Shown here piece after piece: positions 26,450 to 34,923 of a DNA stretch of 64,000 bases. The stretch spans positions 62,001 through 126,000 of the forward strand of contig NZ_SACJ01000011.1 in the NCBI RefSeq assembly GCF_004016525.1, read 5' to 3'. The translations under genes and the position numbers were made by a program. Source of the stretch: Flavobacterium sufflavum (lineage in GTDB: Bacteria > Bacteroidota > Bacteroidia > Flavobacteriales > Flavobacteriaceae). Under the pieces are notes generated by a model. That model was given only the letters and a program-made list of their open reading frames with translations. It made no database searches and had not been told where the DNA came from. The first letter of the stretch is position 1. Each line of letters starts with the position of its first letter.

Positions 26450-27286
26450 ATGATAAGTATAAAAAAAATCATTCGTTTTCGATATTTTTCAAAACAGCGC
26501 ACTATTTGGTGCGCTGTTTTTGTTTGTAATTTATTGGTTTTGTCATCTTGTAGAAAGTATGAAGAAGAATTGGATATTCCTTTCACAGTAAATTCACAAG
26601 CAGGTGTGGCAATCACTTTTGATGATAATTATATTGATCAATGGTATGCGGTAGATCAAATTCTTAAACCGTATAATTGGAAAGCAACTTTTTTTGTTTC
26701 TCAATTTAATTCACTTTCGTATGAAGAATTAAATAAATTAAAGTTGCTGAAAAAACAAGGCAACGAAATAGGAGGACATGGTTGGATTCATTTAAAAGCA
26801 GCTCCTTTTGAAAAAAAGAATGGGGAAATAAACTACTTAGATGATGAAATTTTCCCGATGATAAGGTCAATGAATGAGAAATCGTTGGCAGTACATTCTT
26901 TTGCCTATCCTTATGGATCAAGGGATGCTATTACAGATACTATTTTGTTACATGAATTTAATATTATAAGGGGGACAACTTATGGTAGTGAGCCAGCTAG
27001 TGAACAAAGATGTTATTTTGATAATACTAGTAGGGTTCTATTTGGTTTAGGTATTGATAATAGTTATTCCCAATATAGTATTCCATATTTTTTGTCATTA
27101 CTGGATTATGCTAAAAAGAATAATAAAATTGTGATTTTCTATGCACACAAGCCTGTTTTAAAAGCAAATAAAAAATATGAAACAGAGTATAAAACTTTAA
27201 TAGAAATCTGTAGATACATTAAAGAACACAATATGAAATTCTATACGGTTTCTGAATTGTATCAAAAAGAGATTAATAAAAACTGA
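26450..27286 (+). CDS. Polysaccharide deacetylase (NodB-like) lipoprotein
   Basis: 278 residues. A basic N-terminus, a hydrophobic stretch and the lipobox LSSC (Cys34) mark a lipoprotein. NodB motifs: VAITFDDNY (Asp58-Asp59), GGHGWIH (His110, His114, metal ligands) and FAYPYGSRD. It would deacetylate an N-acetylated glycan of the envelope. A perfect 12-bp terminator hairpin (26491-26521) lies inside codons about 14-24. Either translation really starts at 26450 and the gene has an embedded terminator, or a shorter non-ATG start is used; the basic signal segment favours 26450. Confidence 0.8.
   Translation: MISIKKIIRFRYFSKQRTIWCAVFVCNLLVLSSCRKYEEELDIPFTVNSQAGVAITFDDNYIDQWYAVDQILKPYNWKATFFVSQFNSLSYEELNKLKLLKKQGNEIGGHGWIHLKAAPFEKKNGEINYLDDEIFPMIRSMNEKSLAVHSFAYPYGSRDAITDTILLHEFNIIRGTTYGSEPASEQRCYFDNTSRVLFGLGIDNSYSQYSIPYFLSLLDYAKKNNKIVIFYAHKPVLKANKKYETEYKTLIEICRYIKEHNMKFYTVSELYQKEINKN
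26491..26521 (+). terminator. Rho-independent terminator inside a coding region
   Basis: AAAACAGCGCAC (26491-26502) and GTGCGCTGTTTT (26509-26520) form 12 perfect pairs with loop TATTTG and a T-run. It is best read as the terminator of the metH2-metF transcript, overlapping the 5' end of the deacetylase gene. Confidence 0.85.
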
Positions 27287-27385
27287 GATTAGGTTCTTTT
27301 TACCGCTTCTTTCCTTTAATTGACCTCAATTTTTGAATATTAATGTTCGTATGTTTTAGTTTTACAAAATTAAATCAGCGACATT

Positions 27386-30300
27386 TTGAAGGTTAATCAT
27401 TCCGTTTTTATATTGTTTTTTGTGCTGTTTTCAGTTCAAATTCAAGCCCAGTTATGTACGGGGAGTTTAGGAGATCCTGTAGTAAAATTAGATTTTGGAT
27501 CAGGAACAGCTTCGCATGGAAGTGCTTTGGGGTCGGGAATTACAAGTTATACTTATACCACTGCGGATTTTCCGAGTGATGGTTCTTATACAATTGAGAA
27601 AACCACAAATACTGCCGGAACCTGGTGGACAACTACGGATCATACAGGTGGAGGCTATATGATGGTGGTGAATGCGAGTTTTTCAACAACCGATTATTTC
27701 TACAAAAATACCGTTACAGGCTTGTGTCCCGGAACTACTTATGAATTTGCTGCCTGGATTATGAATCTGCTAAGAAGTCAGGATAATAGTCCGCCTAATA
27801 TCACTTTTACGATTGAAGATACGAGTGGAACTATTTTAGGAACTTACAATACGGGAAATATAGGTTTGTCATCAAGTGCTGTATGGAAACAGTATGGTTT
27901 TTATTTTACTACACCGTCTGGAGTTTCAAATGTTGTTATTCGAATGCGAAACAATAAGGCTGGTGCTGCACCCGGGAACGATATTGCTTTGGATGATATT
28001 ACTTTTAGGGCCTGTGGGCCAACTGTGATTTCTGCAATCCAAAATGAATCGACAACTAATTTAGAGGTTTGTGAGGGCGAATCAAGACAAATTACATTGT
28101 CGGGGTCGGTTTCATCTTCGGCTTATACAACTATAGGTTATCAATGGCAAAGCAGTGGTGATAATGGAGTAAGCTGGACTGATATTTCAGGGGCTAATTC
28201 GGCTGATTACACTTTTGTTTCGGGAGCATCGGGTACTTTTAAATACAGACTGGCAACTGCTGATATTTCGAATATTTCTTCTTCAAATTGCCGGATTTTT
28301 TCAAACGAAATCACCATCGTAGTGAAATCGGGTTCTGTAGCGCCAAATTTTACAACGGTTCAACCAACTTGTGATTTGCCTTCGGGAACTATTAGTATTG
28401 CTACAGCTGCCAATACAACTTACAGTATTGATGGAGTAAATTATCAGGCATCGGGTGTTTTTTCAGATTTGGCAGGTGGTGATTATAATGTGACGGCAAA
28501 ATTAAATTCGGGTTGTGCTTCGAGTCCGGTTGTGGCGCATATTAATAGTGTTGCCACTTCGAGTGCTGTGCCAACCTATTCGATAATTCAACCGGTAATT
28601 TGTACTAATCCTTATGGAACGATTACTGTAACGAGTTTGAATGCAGAATACAGTTTTGATAATGGACAGACTTGGCAAAATACTAATGTAAAAACGGGAT
28701 TGGTTCCGGGAGATTATTTAGTTAAGACCCGAAATAGCTCTTTGTGTGAAACTGCTGCTGCATCAGTAGAAATTATTGTGCCACCCGGTTATCCGCCTAC
28801 GCCTACTGTTACTGTTGTACAACCCAATTGCATTGTTACTACTGGAACGATTACGATTTCAGATAGTGCTACGGCTTATAGTTTTGATGGAGGAGTTACT
28901 TGGGGGACGGTGAATTCTAAAAGTAATTTAGTTGCGGGGACTTACCAGGTTTTGATAAAAAATAATCTGGGTTGTAGTTCACTTGTTGCTAATGAAGTCG
29001 TGATACATCCGTATGTGAATATAGAACCGCTTCCTGCAGTTAGTTCTCCTCAGCTTTTTTGCGTTCAAGACAATAAAAAACTTAATGATATTGCAATTTC
29101 AGGTACGAATATCAAATGGTATGATACTCCCAGTTCTGGGAATTTGCTAAGTGGAACCACAGTTTTGACTAATAAAACGTATTATGCTTCGCAAACAATT
29201 TCCATTTGCGAAAGCGAAAGAATTCCTGTTCTTGTTGTTATTCAAGCTATAGCTGCGCCGACAGGGAATTCGGTTCAGAATTTTTGTTCTACGCAGAATG
29301 CTACAATTGGAGATTTAGGAGCTACTGGAACAGGCATAGTTTGGTATGATTTGGCTGCCAATGGTACTGTTCTAGCTGCTTCAACTCCATTGATTGATGG
29401 GGCAAAATATTATGCTACACAAACTCTGAATGGATGTGAAAGTGTCAACAGGCTTGCTGTTACTGTTTCTATAAGTACGCCGACGGTAATTGTGAATGAT
29501 GTTGCTGCTTCTTTTTGTGATGATTTGAATGATGGGGTTGAAATAGTAGATTTAGTGTCTTATGACAGAGCGATTACTTTAGATACATCAACTCAAATTC
29601 GTTTTTATCCTTCTCTTGCCGATGCTCAAAATCAAAATAATGCAGCAGAAATTCTCGCAGCAAACAGCTATAATTTGCTAACGGGTGTAACGACTCTTTA
29701 TGCCAGAGTTGATTCGAATGATAAATGTTATCAGGTGGTAAAAGTAGTGTTAACTTTGTTTTCGGAGCCTGTAATTTCAATTGGAGATGAGGTAACACTC
29801 TGTGAAAATTCAAATGTCATTATTGATGCAGGAGCTGGCTTTGATACTTATTTGTGGTCAACTATCGAAACAACACAATCCATAAATGTTTCAAAAGAGG
29901 GAGGTTATTCGGTAACAGTTACTAAAAATAATGGTGCTGTAGCTTGTTCTGTAACTAAAGACTTTGTGGTTGCTTTGTCTAATGTTGCTGTTATTAGTGG
30001 TATTGATATTGTCGATTGGACGGATAATCAAAATGCAATTACAGTAAATTTAGCATCAAGTAGTTTGGGGGGATATGAGTATTCATTAGATGGATTTAGC
30101 TATCAGGATTCTAATGTTTTTTATGGTTTGTTAAGTGGGACTTACACAGTTCGTGTTCGTGATAAAAACGGATGTGGTGAAGTAAGTCAAGTAGTGTATA
30201 TTTTGAATTATCCAAAATTCTTTACTCCCAATGGAGATGGGTTTAATGATACCTGGGCGGTTAAGCTTTCGGAGACGGAGGCCGGTTTGAAAACAAGAAT

Positions 30301-30457
30301 ATTCGACAGATACGGTAAGTTTCTTAAAGAGTTTGCTAATACTTCTTCATGGGATGGAACCTATAATGGTCACCAACTGCCGTCAGACGATTATTGGTTT
30401 GAAGTTTTTAGAGGGAATAATAAAATTTACAGAGGCCATTTTGCGATGAAGAGATAA
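27386..30457 (+). CDS. Large secreted protein with SprB-like repeats and T9SS type B (CHU_C) C-terminus
   Basis: 1023 residues from a TTG start (27386); no ATG is near. Signal peptide KVNHSVFILFFVLFSVQIQA ends in QAQ. A jelly-roll-like N-terminal domain is followed by an Ig-like region (YQWQSSGDNGVSWTDISGAN), SprB-type repeats (YSIDGVNYQASGVFSDLAGG; YSFDNGQTWQ; YSFDGGVTWG; YSLDGFSYQD), and two Ig-like units with WYD...ASQT/ATQT. The last 85 residues, from FFTPNGDGFNDTW to FAMKR, are the gliding-associated CHU_C domain, which sends cargo through the type IX system to the surface. Probably an adhesin or structural surface protein. Next to gldA by position. Confidence 0.9.
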   Translation: MKVNHSVFILFFVLFSVQIQAQLCTGSLGDPVVKLDFGSGTASHGSALGSGITSYTYTTADFPSDGSYTIEKTTNTAGTWWTTTDHTGGGYMMVVNASFSTTDYFYKNTVTGLCPGTTYEFAAWIMNLLRSQDNSPPNITFTIEDTSGTILGTYNTGNIGLSSSAVWKQYGFYFTTPSGVSNVVIRMRNNKAGAAPGNDIALDDITFRACGPTVISAIQNESTTNLEVCEGESRQITLSGSVSSSAYTTIGYQWQSSGDNGVSWTDISGANSADYTFVSGASGTFKYRLATADISNISSSNCRIFSNEITIVVKSGSVAPNFTTVQPTCDLPSGTISIATAANTTYSIDGVNYQASGVFSDLAGGDYNVTAKLNSGCASSPVVAHINSVATSSAVPTYSIIQPVICTNPYGTITVTSLNAEYSFDNGQTWQNTNVKTGLVPGDYLVKTRNSSLCETAAASVEIIVPPGYPPTPTVTVVQPNCIVTTGTITISDSATAYSFDGGVTWGTVNSKSNLVAGTYQVLIKNNLGCSSLVANEVVIHPYVNIEPLPAVSSPQLFCVQDNKKLNDIAISGTNIKWYDTPSSGNLLSGTTVLTNKTYYASQTISICESERIPVLVVIQAIAAPTGNSVQNFCSTQNATIGDLGATGTGIVWYDLAANGTVLAASTPLIDGAKYYATQTLNGCESVNRLAVTVSISTPTVIVNDVAASFCDDLNDGVEIVDLVSYDRAITLDTSTQIRFYPSLADAQNQNNAAEILAANSYNLLTGVTTLYARVDSNDKCYQVVKVVLTLFSEPVISIGDEVTLCENSNVIIDAGAGFDTYLWSTIETTQSINVSKEGGYSVTVTKNNGAVACSVTKDFVVALSNVAVISGIDIVDWTDNQNAITVNLASSSLGGYEYSLDGFSYQDSNVFYGLLSGTYTVRVRDKNGCGEVSQVVYILNYPKFFTPNGDGFNDTWAVKLSETEAGLKTRIFDRYGKFLKEFANTSSWDGTYNGHQLPSDDYWFEVFRGNNKIYRGHFAMKR

Positions 30458-30458
30458 T

Positions 30459-30499
30459 AAAAAAGCATCGTTTAAAATTATTTTAAACGAGCTTTTTTT
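30459..30499. terminator. Bidirectional terminator
   Basis: A stem formed by AAAAGC and CGTTTAAA on the left and TTTAAACG and GCTTTT on the right, followed by seven T. It lies between the T9SS cargo gene and the reverse-strand gldA. Confidence 0.75.
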
Positions 30500-30523
30500 G
30501 ACTGCTATCTGAAATCTGCCGAC

Positions 30524-31420
30524 TTATTTAGTAATCTCCCTAAATATAGCTTCCAGATTTTTATTCTTTTGATTGAGTTGTAGTGTTTTTAGTCCATTAG
30601 CATTGGCAAAGTCAAAAACAACAGAACGCATGTCTTTGTCGGTTTTAAAAACAAGTTCCCAGGTCATGTCATGCGTGTTTTTAAAAGAGATTAAATTTTC
30701 GATTTTAGCTATAGCCTGTTCCTCGATTTTGTAATCAAATTCGACTTCTATAATTTGTTCTTTTTCTTCAGAAATAAGATGGTCTAATTTTTTATCGGCA
30801 ACTATTTTTCCGTTGTTGATTATAATCACGCGATCGCAAATAGCTTCTACTTCCTGCATGATATGTGTAGAAAGAAAAACAGTTTTGTCTTTTCCTGCAT
30901 TTTTAATTACGTTACGTATTTCTAGTAATTGATTTGGATCTAATCCAGTGGTAGGTTCATCCAGAATCAATACATCAGGATTATGAAGAAGCGCGTTAGC
31001 TAGTCCTACACGTTGGCGGTAGCCTTTAGAGAGTTGGCTTATTTTTTTATGACTTTCGGTATTTAAAGCCGTTAATTGAATTACTTCTTCAATGCGGGAT
31101 TTGGGTACTTTGTAAACATCGGCATTAAAAGCAAGGTATTCTCTAACGTATAAATCCAAATACAAAGGATTATGCTCTGGCAAATAGCCAATAGAAAGTT
31201 GAACTGCCTTTGGATTAGAGTTTACATCTTTTTTGTTAACCAATGCTGTACCTTCATCGGCAGAAAGGTAGGTTGTCAATATTTTCATCAAGGTTGATTT
31301 TCCGGCTCCATTTGGCCCTAAAAAACCAACTATTTCTCCTTTTTGGATAGAAAATGATATGTTGTCCAATGCCTTTTGGTCACCATAACTTTTAGATATA
31401 TTTTTTACCTCTATTGACAT
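30524..31420 (-). CDS. gldA: Gliding motility-associated ABC transporter ATP-binding protein GldA
   Basis: 298 residues. Walker A GPNGAGKST (Lys41), signature LSKGYRQRVGLA, Walker B VLILDEPTTGLDP and the H-loop STHIMQEVE are complete. Sequence and length fit GldA of Flavobacterium, which works with GldF and GldG membrane proteins as an ABC exporter needed for gliding in F. johnsoniae. GldF/GldG are not adjacent here, so it acts in trans, as is usual. Promoter -7 box at 31437-31444. Confidence 0.9.
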   Translation of the reverse strand: MSIEVKNISKSYGDQKALDNISFSIQKGEIVGFLGPNGAGKSTLMKILTTYLSADEGTALVNKKDVNSNPKAVQLSIGYLPEHNPLYLDLYVREYLAFNADVYKVPKSRIEEVIQLTALNTESHKKISQLSKGYRQRVGLANALLHNPDVLILDEPTTGLDPNQLLEIRNVIKNAGKDKTVFLSTHIMQEVEAICDRVIIINNGKIVADKKLDHLISEEKEQIIEVEFDYKIEEQAIAKIENLISFKNTHDMTWELVFKTDKDMRSVVFDFANANGLKTLQLNQKNKNLEAIFREITK

Positions 31421-31436
31421 ATTCTTTTATTTGTTG

Positions 31437-31444
31437 CAAAAGTA
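31437..31444 (-). promoter_or_regulatory. gldA promoter -7 box
   Basis: TACTTTTG on the minus strand, 17 bases before the ATG, matches TAnnTTTG. No -33 TTG at a standard distance was found. Confidence 0.5.
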
Positions 31445-31512
31445 AACAGAAATTAGTTTGATTTATTATTTTAATATGGCAATGAGGGGGATTGAAATTT
31501 ATATTTCAAAAT

Positions 31513-31545
31513 TTGTAAGATTTGTTAGTTGTATTTGTATATTTG
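31513..31545 (+). promoter_or_regulatory. Promoter of the M28 peptidase gene
   Basis: TTG at 31513-31515, a 22-nt spacer and TATATTTG at 31538-31545, consensus for Bacteroidota. The 5' leader is about 30 nt. Confidence 0.6.
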
Positions 31546-31580
31546 ATAATTATTAATAAATTACAAATAAAACTTTGTAC

Positions 31581-32504
31581 ATGAAAAAAAATGCTGCTTT
31601 GGTGTTTTTCTTTTTTGTGCTTTTCTCTAAAGCACAAGATAAGATAGTTATTGAAAAAGAAAATATTGTTAGGATAGAAACAGTATTGGCTTCAGATGAA
31701 ATGGAAGGAAGAGCTATTTTTACTCCTGGTGTAGAAAAAGCTTCTGCTTTTATTGAAAATGAGTTTAAAAATATTGGGCTTTCTTTTTATGGAGACTTAC
31801 AGAGTTATCGACAAGAGTTTGATGTAAAAGGGAAAAAGGCAAATAATGTCGTTGGGGTACTTTTAGGTCGTTCGAAACCAGATGAGTATGTTGTTTTTTC
31901 TGCTCATTATGATCATTTGGGTTTGAAAAAAAATGGGAAAGATAAAGTGTATAATGGGGCTAATGATGATGCATCGGGAACTACTGCAGTAATAGCATTA
32001 GCTAAATATTTTAAAGAGAATAATCAAAACGAAAGAACGATTCTTTTTGTCGCTTTTACAGGAGAAGAAGTTGGCGGGTATGGGTCAAAATTTTTTTCAA
32101 ATAGTATTAATGCGAAGCAGGTAGTTGCTATGTTTAACATTGAAATGATTGGTACAGAAAGTAAGTGGGGTAAAGATGCAGCTTATATTACGGGGTTTGA
32201 AAAATCTGATTTTGGAAAGATTTTACAGCAGAACTTAAAAAACTCTAATTTTAATTTCTATCCAGATCCATATCCTAGTCAACAACTATTTTATCGTTCT
32301 GATAATGCTAGGTTAGCTGCTTTAGGGGTGCCAGCGCATACAATATCGACTTCTAAAATGGATGTGGAACCTAATTATCATGAATTATCCGATGAGATAG
32401 AGACTTTGGATTTAAGTAATATGACTGAAATAATAAAAGCGATTGCCATTAGTTCGGGAACCATTATTAATGGATTAGACACACCTTCAAGAGTGATTGA
32501 ATAA
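31581..32504 (+). CDS. M28-family zinc metallopeptidase, secreted
   Basis: 307 residues from ATG at 31581; the TTG two codons upstream is a weaker start. Signal peptide KKNAALVFFFFVLFSKAQ. Zinc-binding and catalytic residues of the M28 family are present in order: AHYDHLG (His, Asp), NGANDDASGT (bridging Asp), FTGEEVGGYGS (catalytic Glu pair), NIEMIG and AHTIST (His). It is an aminopeptidase-like enzyme of the periplasm or surface, probably for peptide uptake. Monocistronic, with its own promoter. Confidence 0.9.
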   Translation: MKKNAALVFFFFVLFSKAQDKIVIEKENIVRIETVLASDEMEGRAIFTPGVEKASAFIENEFKNIGLSFYGDLQSYRQEFDVKGKKANNVVGVLLGRSKPDEYVVFSAHYDHLGLKKNGKDKVYNGANDDASGTTAVIALAKYFKENNQNERTILFVAFTGEEVGGYGSKFFSNSINAKQVVAMFNIEMIGTESKWGKDAAYITGFEKSDFGKILQQNLKNSNFNFYPDPYPSQQLFYRSDNARLAALGVPAHTISTSKMDVEPNYHELSDEIETLDLSNMTEIIKAIAISSGTIINGLDTPSRVIE

Positions 32505-32642
32505 GTTCTTATTTTTGATAGAAAACCTAGTGAATTATTTATTTGGTTTCTATTGTTTTAAATTTGATTTTTGATTGTTTCGTGTTTAAAAAAACTAATT
32601 TTATTATAGAATATTTTTTTTGTACAAAATGCAAAATATTTT

Positions 32643-32672
32643 TTGCGGAATTAAAAATATATTCTACATTTG
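32643..32672 (+). promoter_or_regulatory. Promoter of the Phe/Tyr operon
   Basis: TTG at 32643-32645, a 19-nt spacer and TACATTTG at 32665-32672, an excellent match to the Bacteroidota consensus. The leader peptide starts about 35 nt after the expected start site. Confidence 0.85.
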
Positions 32673-32712
32673 CAAAGTAAAAAAAAATATTTACAGATAA
32701 TTCTATATTAAG

Positions 32713-32769
32713 ATGTCAAATAACCGTTTCTATTTTAGCAATACTTTTTATTTCTTTAGCGAGAGATAA
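32713..32769 (+). CDS. Phe/Tyr-rich attenuator leader peptide
   Basis: An 18-codon ORF, MSNNRFYFSNTFYFFSER, with five Phe and two Tyr codons in two clusters (codons 6-8 and 12-15). It lies between the promoter at 32643 and prephenate dehydratase. Its stop codon TAA (32767-32769) touches AGGATTGT (32769-32776), which can pair with the terminator's left arm. Together these fit ribosome-mediated attenuation by charged Phe/Tyr tRNA. No leader RBS was evaluated beyond A+T-rich sequence. Confidence 0.88.
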   Translation: MSNNRFYFSNTFYFFSER

Positions 32770-32776
32770 GGATTGT
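32769..32776 (+). promoter_or_regulatory. Antiterminator 5' strand
   Basis: AGGATTGT is perfectly complementary to ACAATCCT (32822-32829), which includes the left arm of the terminator stem. Its first base is the last base of the leader stop codon, so a ribosome that finishes the leader would hide it. Confidence 0.75.
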
Positions 32777-32823
32777 GCTATGGTAATTTGAAAATATAAG
32801 ATAAACAAATAAAACTAATATAC

Positions 32824-32853
32824 AATCCTGATGAAAATCAGGATTTTTTTTTT
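32824..32853 (+). terminator. Attenuator terminator upstream of pheA
   Basis: AATCCTGAT (32824-32832), GAAA tetraloop, ATCAGGATT (32837-32845), then a long T-run to 32853. The first structural gene starts at 32860, so nothing but this terminator separates leader and operon. Confidence 0.93.
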
Positions 32854-32859
32854 GAATAA

Positions 32860-33702
32860 ATGGAAACAAAAATTGCGATACAAGGTATAGTAGGTTCTTT
32901 TCATCATCAGGTGGCTCAGGAATATTATGATCAGGATGTGGTTGTAGATGAGTGTTTGTCTTTTGACGAATTGGTAGATAGTCTTTTGTCAGGGAAATCA
33001 AGTCAGGCAGTGATGGCTATCGAAAATTCTATTGCAGGTCCTATTATCCCAAACTATGCGTTAATTGATAAGAATGATTTACATATTATCGGGGAGCATT
33101 ATTTGAGAATCCATCAAAATTTGATGGCATTAAAAGGACAAAGTATTGCCGATATAAAAGAAGTTTATTCGCATCCAATGGCATTGTTGCAGTGTATGGA
33201 TTTCTTGAAACAATATCCGCACATCAAATTGGTTGAAGACAAGGATACGGCTGAAACGGCTCGTAGAATTCAGGAAAATCAATTAAAAGGAGTTGCGGCA
33301 ATTGCCAGTAAAGTGGCTGCTGAAATGTATGGTTTAGAGATTTTGGCTCCCGAAATTCAAACGATTAAAAATAACATGACTCGTTTTGTTATTATTAATA
33401 AAGAGAATTCATTTGTTCCGGAAAACGAAATAAACAGAGCTTCTTTAAAATTTGAATTAGACCATAAACGTGGAAGTTTAGCAGCGGTTTTGAATGTAAT
33501 GAGCGATTGTAAAATGAATTTGACCAAAATTCAATCATTGCCAAAAATTGAAACACCTTGGAAATATTCTTTTTTCGTGGATGTTACTTTCGAAAAATAT
33601 GAAGATTACGCCAAAGCAAAATCGTTATTAGAGATTATGGCAGAATATTTTAAAGTATTGGGAGAATATAGAAATACCAAGCCTTTAATAAATGAAGATT
33701 AA
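32860..33702 (+). CDS. pheA: Prephenate dehydratase with ACT domain
   Basis: 280 residues. It converts prephenate to phenylpyruvate. Start KIAIQGIVGSFHHQVAQEYY, substrate-loop AIENSIAGPIIPNYALI, the TRF motif in NNMTRFVIINK (about 172), then a C-terminal ACT domain (HKRGSLAAVLNVM, KIQSLPKIETPWKYSFFVD), where phenylalanine feedback-binds. No chorismate mutase domain; that activity is on the DAHP synthase fusion at 35836. First structural gene after the attenuator. Confidence 0.95.
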   Translation: METKIAIQGIVGSFHHQVAQEYYDQDVVVDECLSFDELVDSLLSGKSSQAVMAIENSIAGPIIPNYALIDKNDLHIIGEHYLRIHQNLMALKGQSIADIKEVYSHPMALLQCMDFLKQYPHIKLVEDKDTAETARRIQENQLKGVAAIASKVAAEMYGLEILAPEIQTIKNNMTRFVIINKENSFVPENEINRASLKFELDHKRGSLAAVLNVMSDCKMNLTKIQSLPKIETPWKYSFFVDVTFEKYEDYAKAKSLLEIMAEYFKVLGEYRNTKPLINED

Positions 33703-33723
33703 AAAAGAGTAAAAAATATAAGC

Positions 33724-33756
33724 AGATTGTCAATTCGAGCAAAGTCGAGAATAGTT
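33724..33756. repeat. Fragment of a dispersed flavobacterial intergenic repeat
   Basis: GATTGTCAATTCGAGCAAAG followed by TCGAGAATAG: the TGTCA-TTCGAG...TCGAGAA outline is a common flavobacterial intergenic repeat, here shortened, in the pheA-aminotransferase gap. Confidence 0.4.
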
Positions 33757-33773
33757 CAAAAGCAAAGAATAAA

Positions 33774-34919
33774 ATGATTACAACAGCAAATAGATTAAAT
33801 ACAGTTGAAGAATACTACTTTTCGTCAAAATTGAGAGAAGTGAGACAATTGGCATCAGAGGGAAAACCTATCATTAATATGGGAATTGGAAGCCCTGATT
33901 TGGCACCATCGAAAGCTGTTATTGATGCTGTTGCATTGGCTATTCAAGACGAAAATGCACATGGATATCAAAGTTATCAGGGATTGCCGGAATTGAGAAG
34001 TAGTATGGCTGCTTTCTATAAGAATAATTTTCAGGTAGAATTAAATCCAAATACGGAGATTTTACCATTGATGGGTTCGAAAGAAGGAATCATGCACATT
34101 TCATTGGCATTTTTGAACGAAGGAGATCAGGTTTTAATTCCTAATCCGGGATATCCAACCTATACTTCGGTTACGAATTTAGTAGGAGCAGAAGCTGTTT
34201 ATTATGATTTGGCAGAAGCCAATAATTGGGAACCTGATTTTGCAGCTTTAGAAAAATTAGATTTATCTAAAGTAAAATTAATGTGGATAGGTTATCCGCA
34301 CATGCCAACAGGAGCCAGAGGAAGTTTAGAGTTATTTGAAAATTTAGTGGCTTTCGCCAAAAAACACCAAATACTGTTAGTGAATGATAATCCATACAGT
34401 TTTGTTTTGAATGACAATCCGATGAGTTTGTTGCAGGTGGAAGGAGCTAAAGATGTGGCTTTAGAGTTGAATTCATTGAGTAAGACTTTTAACATGGCAG
34501 GATGGCGAGTAGGAATGGTTTCAGGAAATGCTGACCTTATCGATGCTGTTTTAAGAGTAAAAAGTAATATGGATAGCGGAATGTTTTTTGGAATTCAAAA
34601 AGGAGCTATCGAAGCATTAAAAAGTGATCAGTCATGGTTTGATTCCATGAATGAAATATATAAAAGACGCCGCGTTTTAACGGAGCAATTAGCCGAAAAA
34701 TTAGGTTGTAAAGTTTATAAAGAAGGAGTAGGTTTATTTGTTTGGGCTAAATTGCCTGAGGGAATACAATCAGCAGAAAAGTTTATTGATCAGATATTGC
34801 ACGAAAAATATATTTTTATTGCGCCGGGAACTATTTTCGGTTCTAATGGTGAAGGATATATTCGATTTGCATTATGTGTAAAGGAAGAAAAAGTACAGGA
34901 AGCAATAGATAGATTTTAA
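33774..34919 (+). CDS. Class I/II aminotransferase, probably for phenylalanine/tyrosine
   Basis: 381 residues of the fold-type I PLP family. NMGIGSPDLAPSKAVIDAVA, HGYQSYQGLPELR, NPGYPTYTSVTNL and the lysine motif SLSKTFNMAGWRVGM (Lys at about 237) are clear; RFALCVKEEK ends the protein. Located between pheA and tyrA, it likely transaminates phenylpyruvate and 4-hydroxyphenylpyruvate. Aspartate or LL-diaminopimelate aminotransferase would look similar. The 71-base gap before it holds a dispersed-repeat fragment. Confidence 0.88.
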   Translation: MITTANRLNTVEEYYFSSKLREVRQLASEGKPIINMGIGSPDLAPSKAVIDAVALAIQDENAHGYQSYQGLPELRSSMAAFYKNNFQVELNPNTEILPLMGSKEGIMHISLAFLNEGDQVLIPNPGYPTYTSVTNLVGAEAVYYDLAEANNWEPDFAALEKLDLSKVKLMWIGYPHMPTGARGSLELFENLVAFAKKHQILLVNDNPYSFVLNDNPMSLLQVEGAKDVALELNSLSKTFNMAGWRVGMVSGNADLIDAVLRVKSNMDSGMFFGIQKGAIEALKSDQSWFDSMNEIYKRRRVLTEQLAEKLGCKVYKEGVGLFVWAKLPEGIQSAEKFIDQILHEKYIFIAPGTIFGSNGEGYIRFALCVKEEKVQEAIDRF

Positions 34920-34923
34920 CAAA

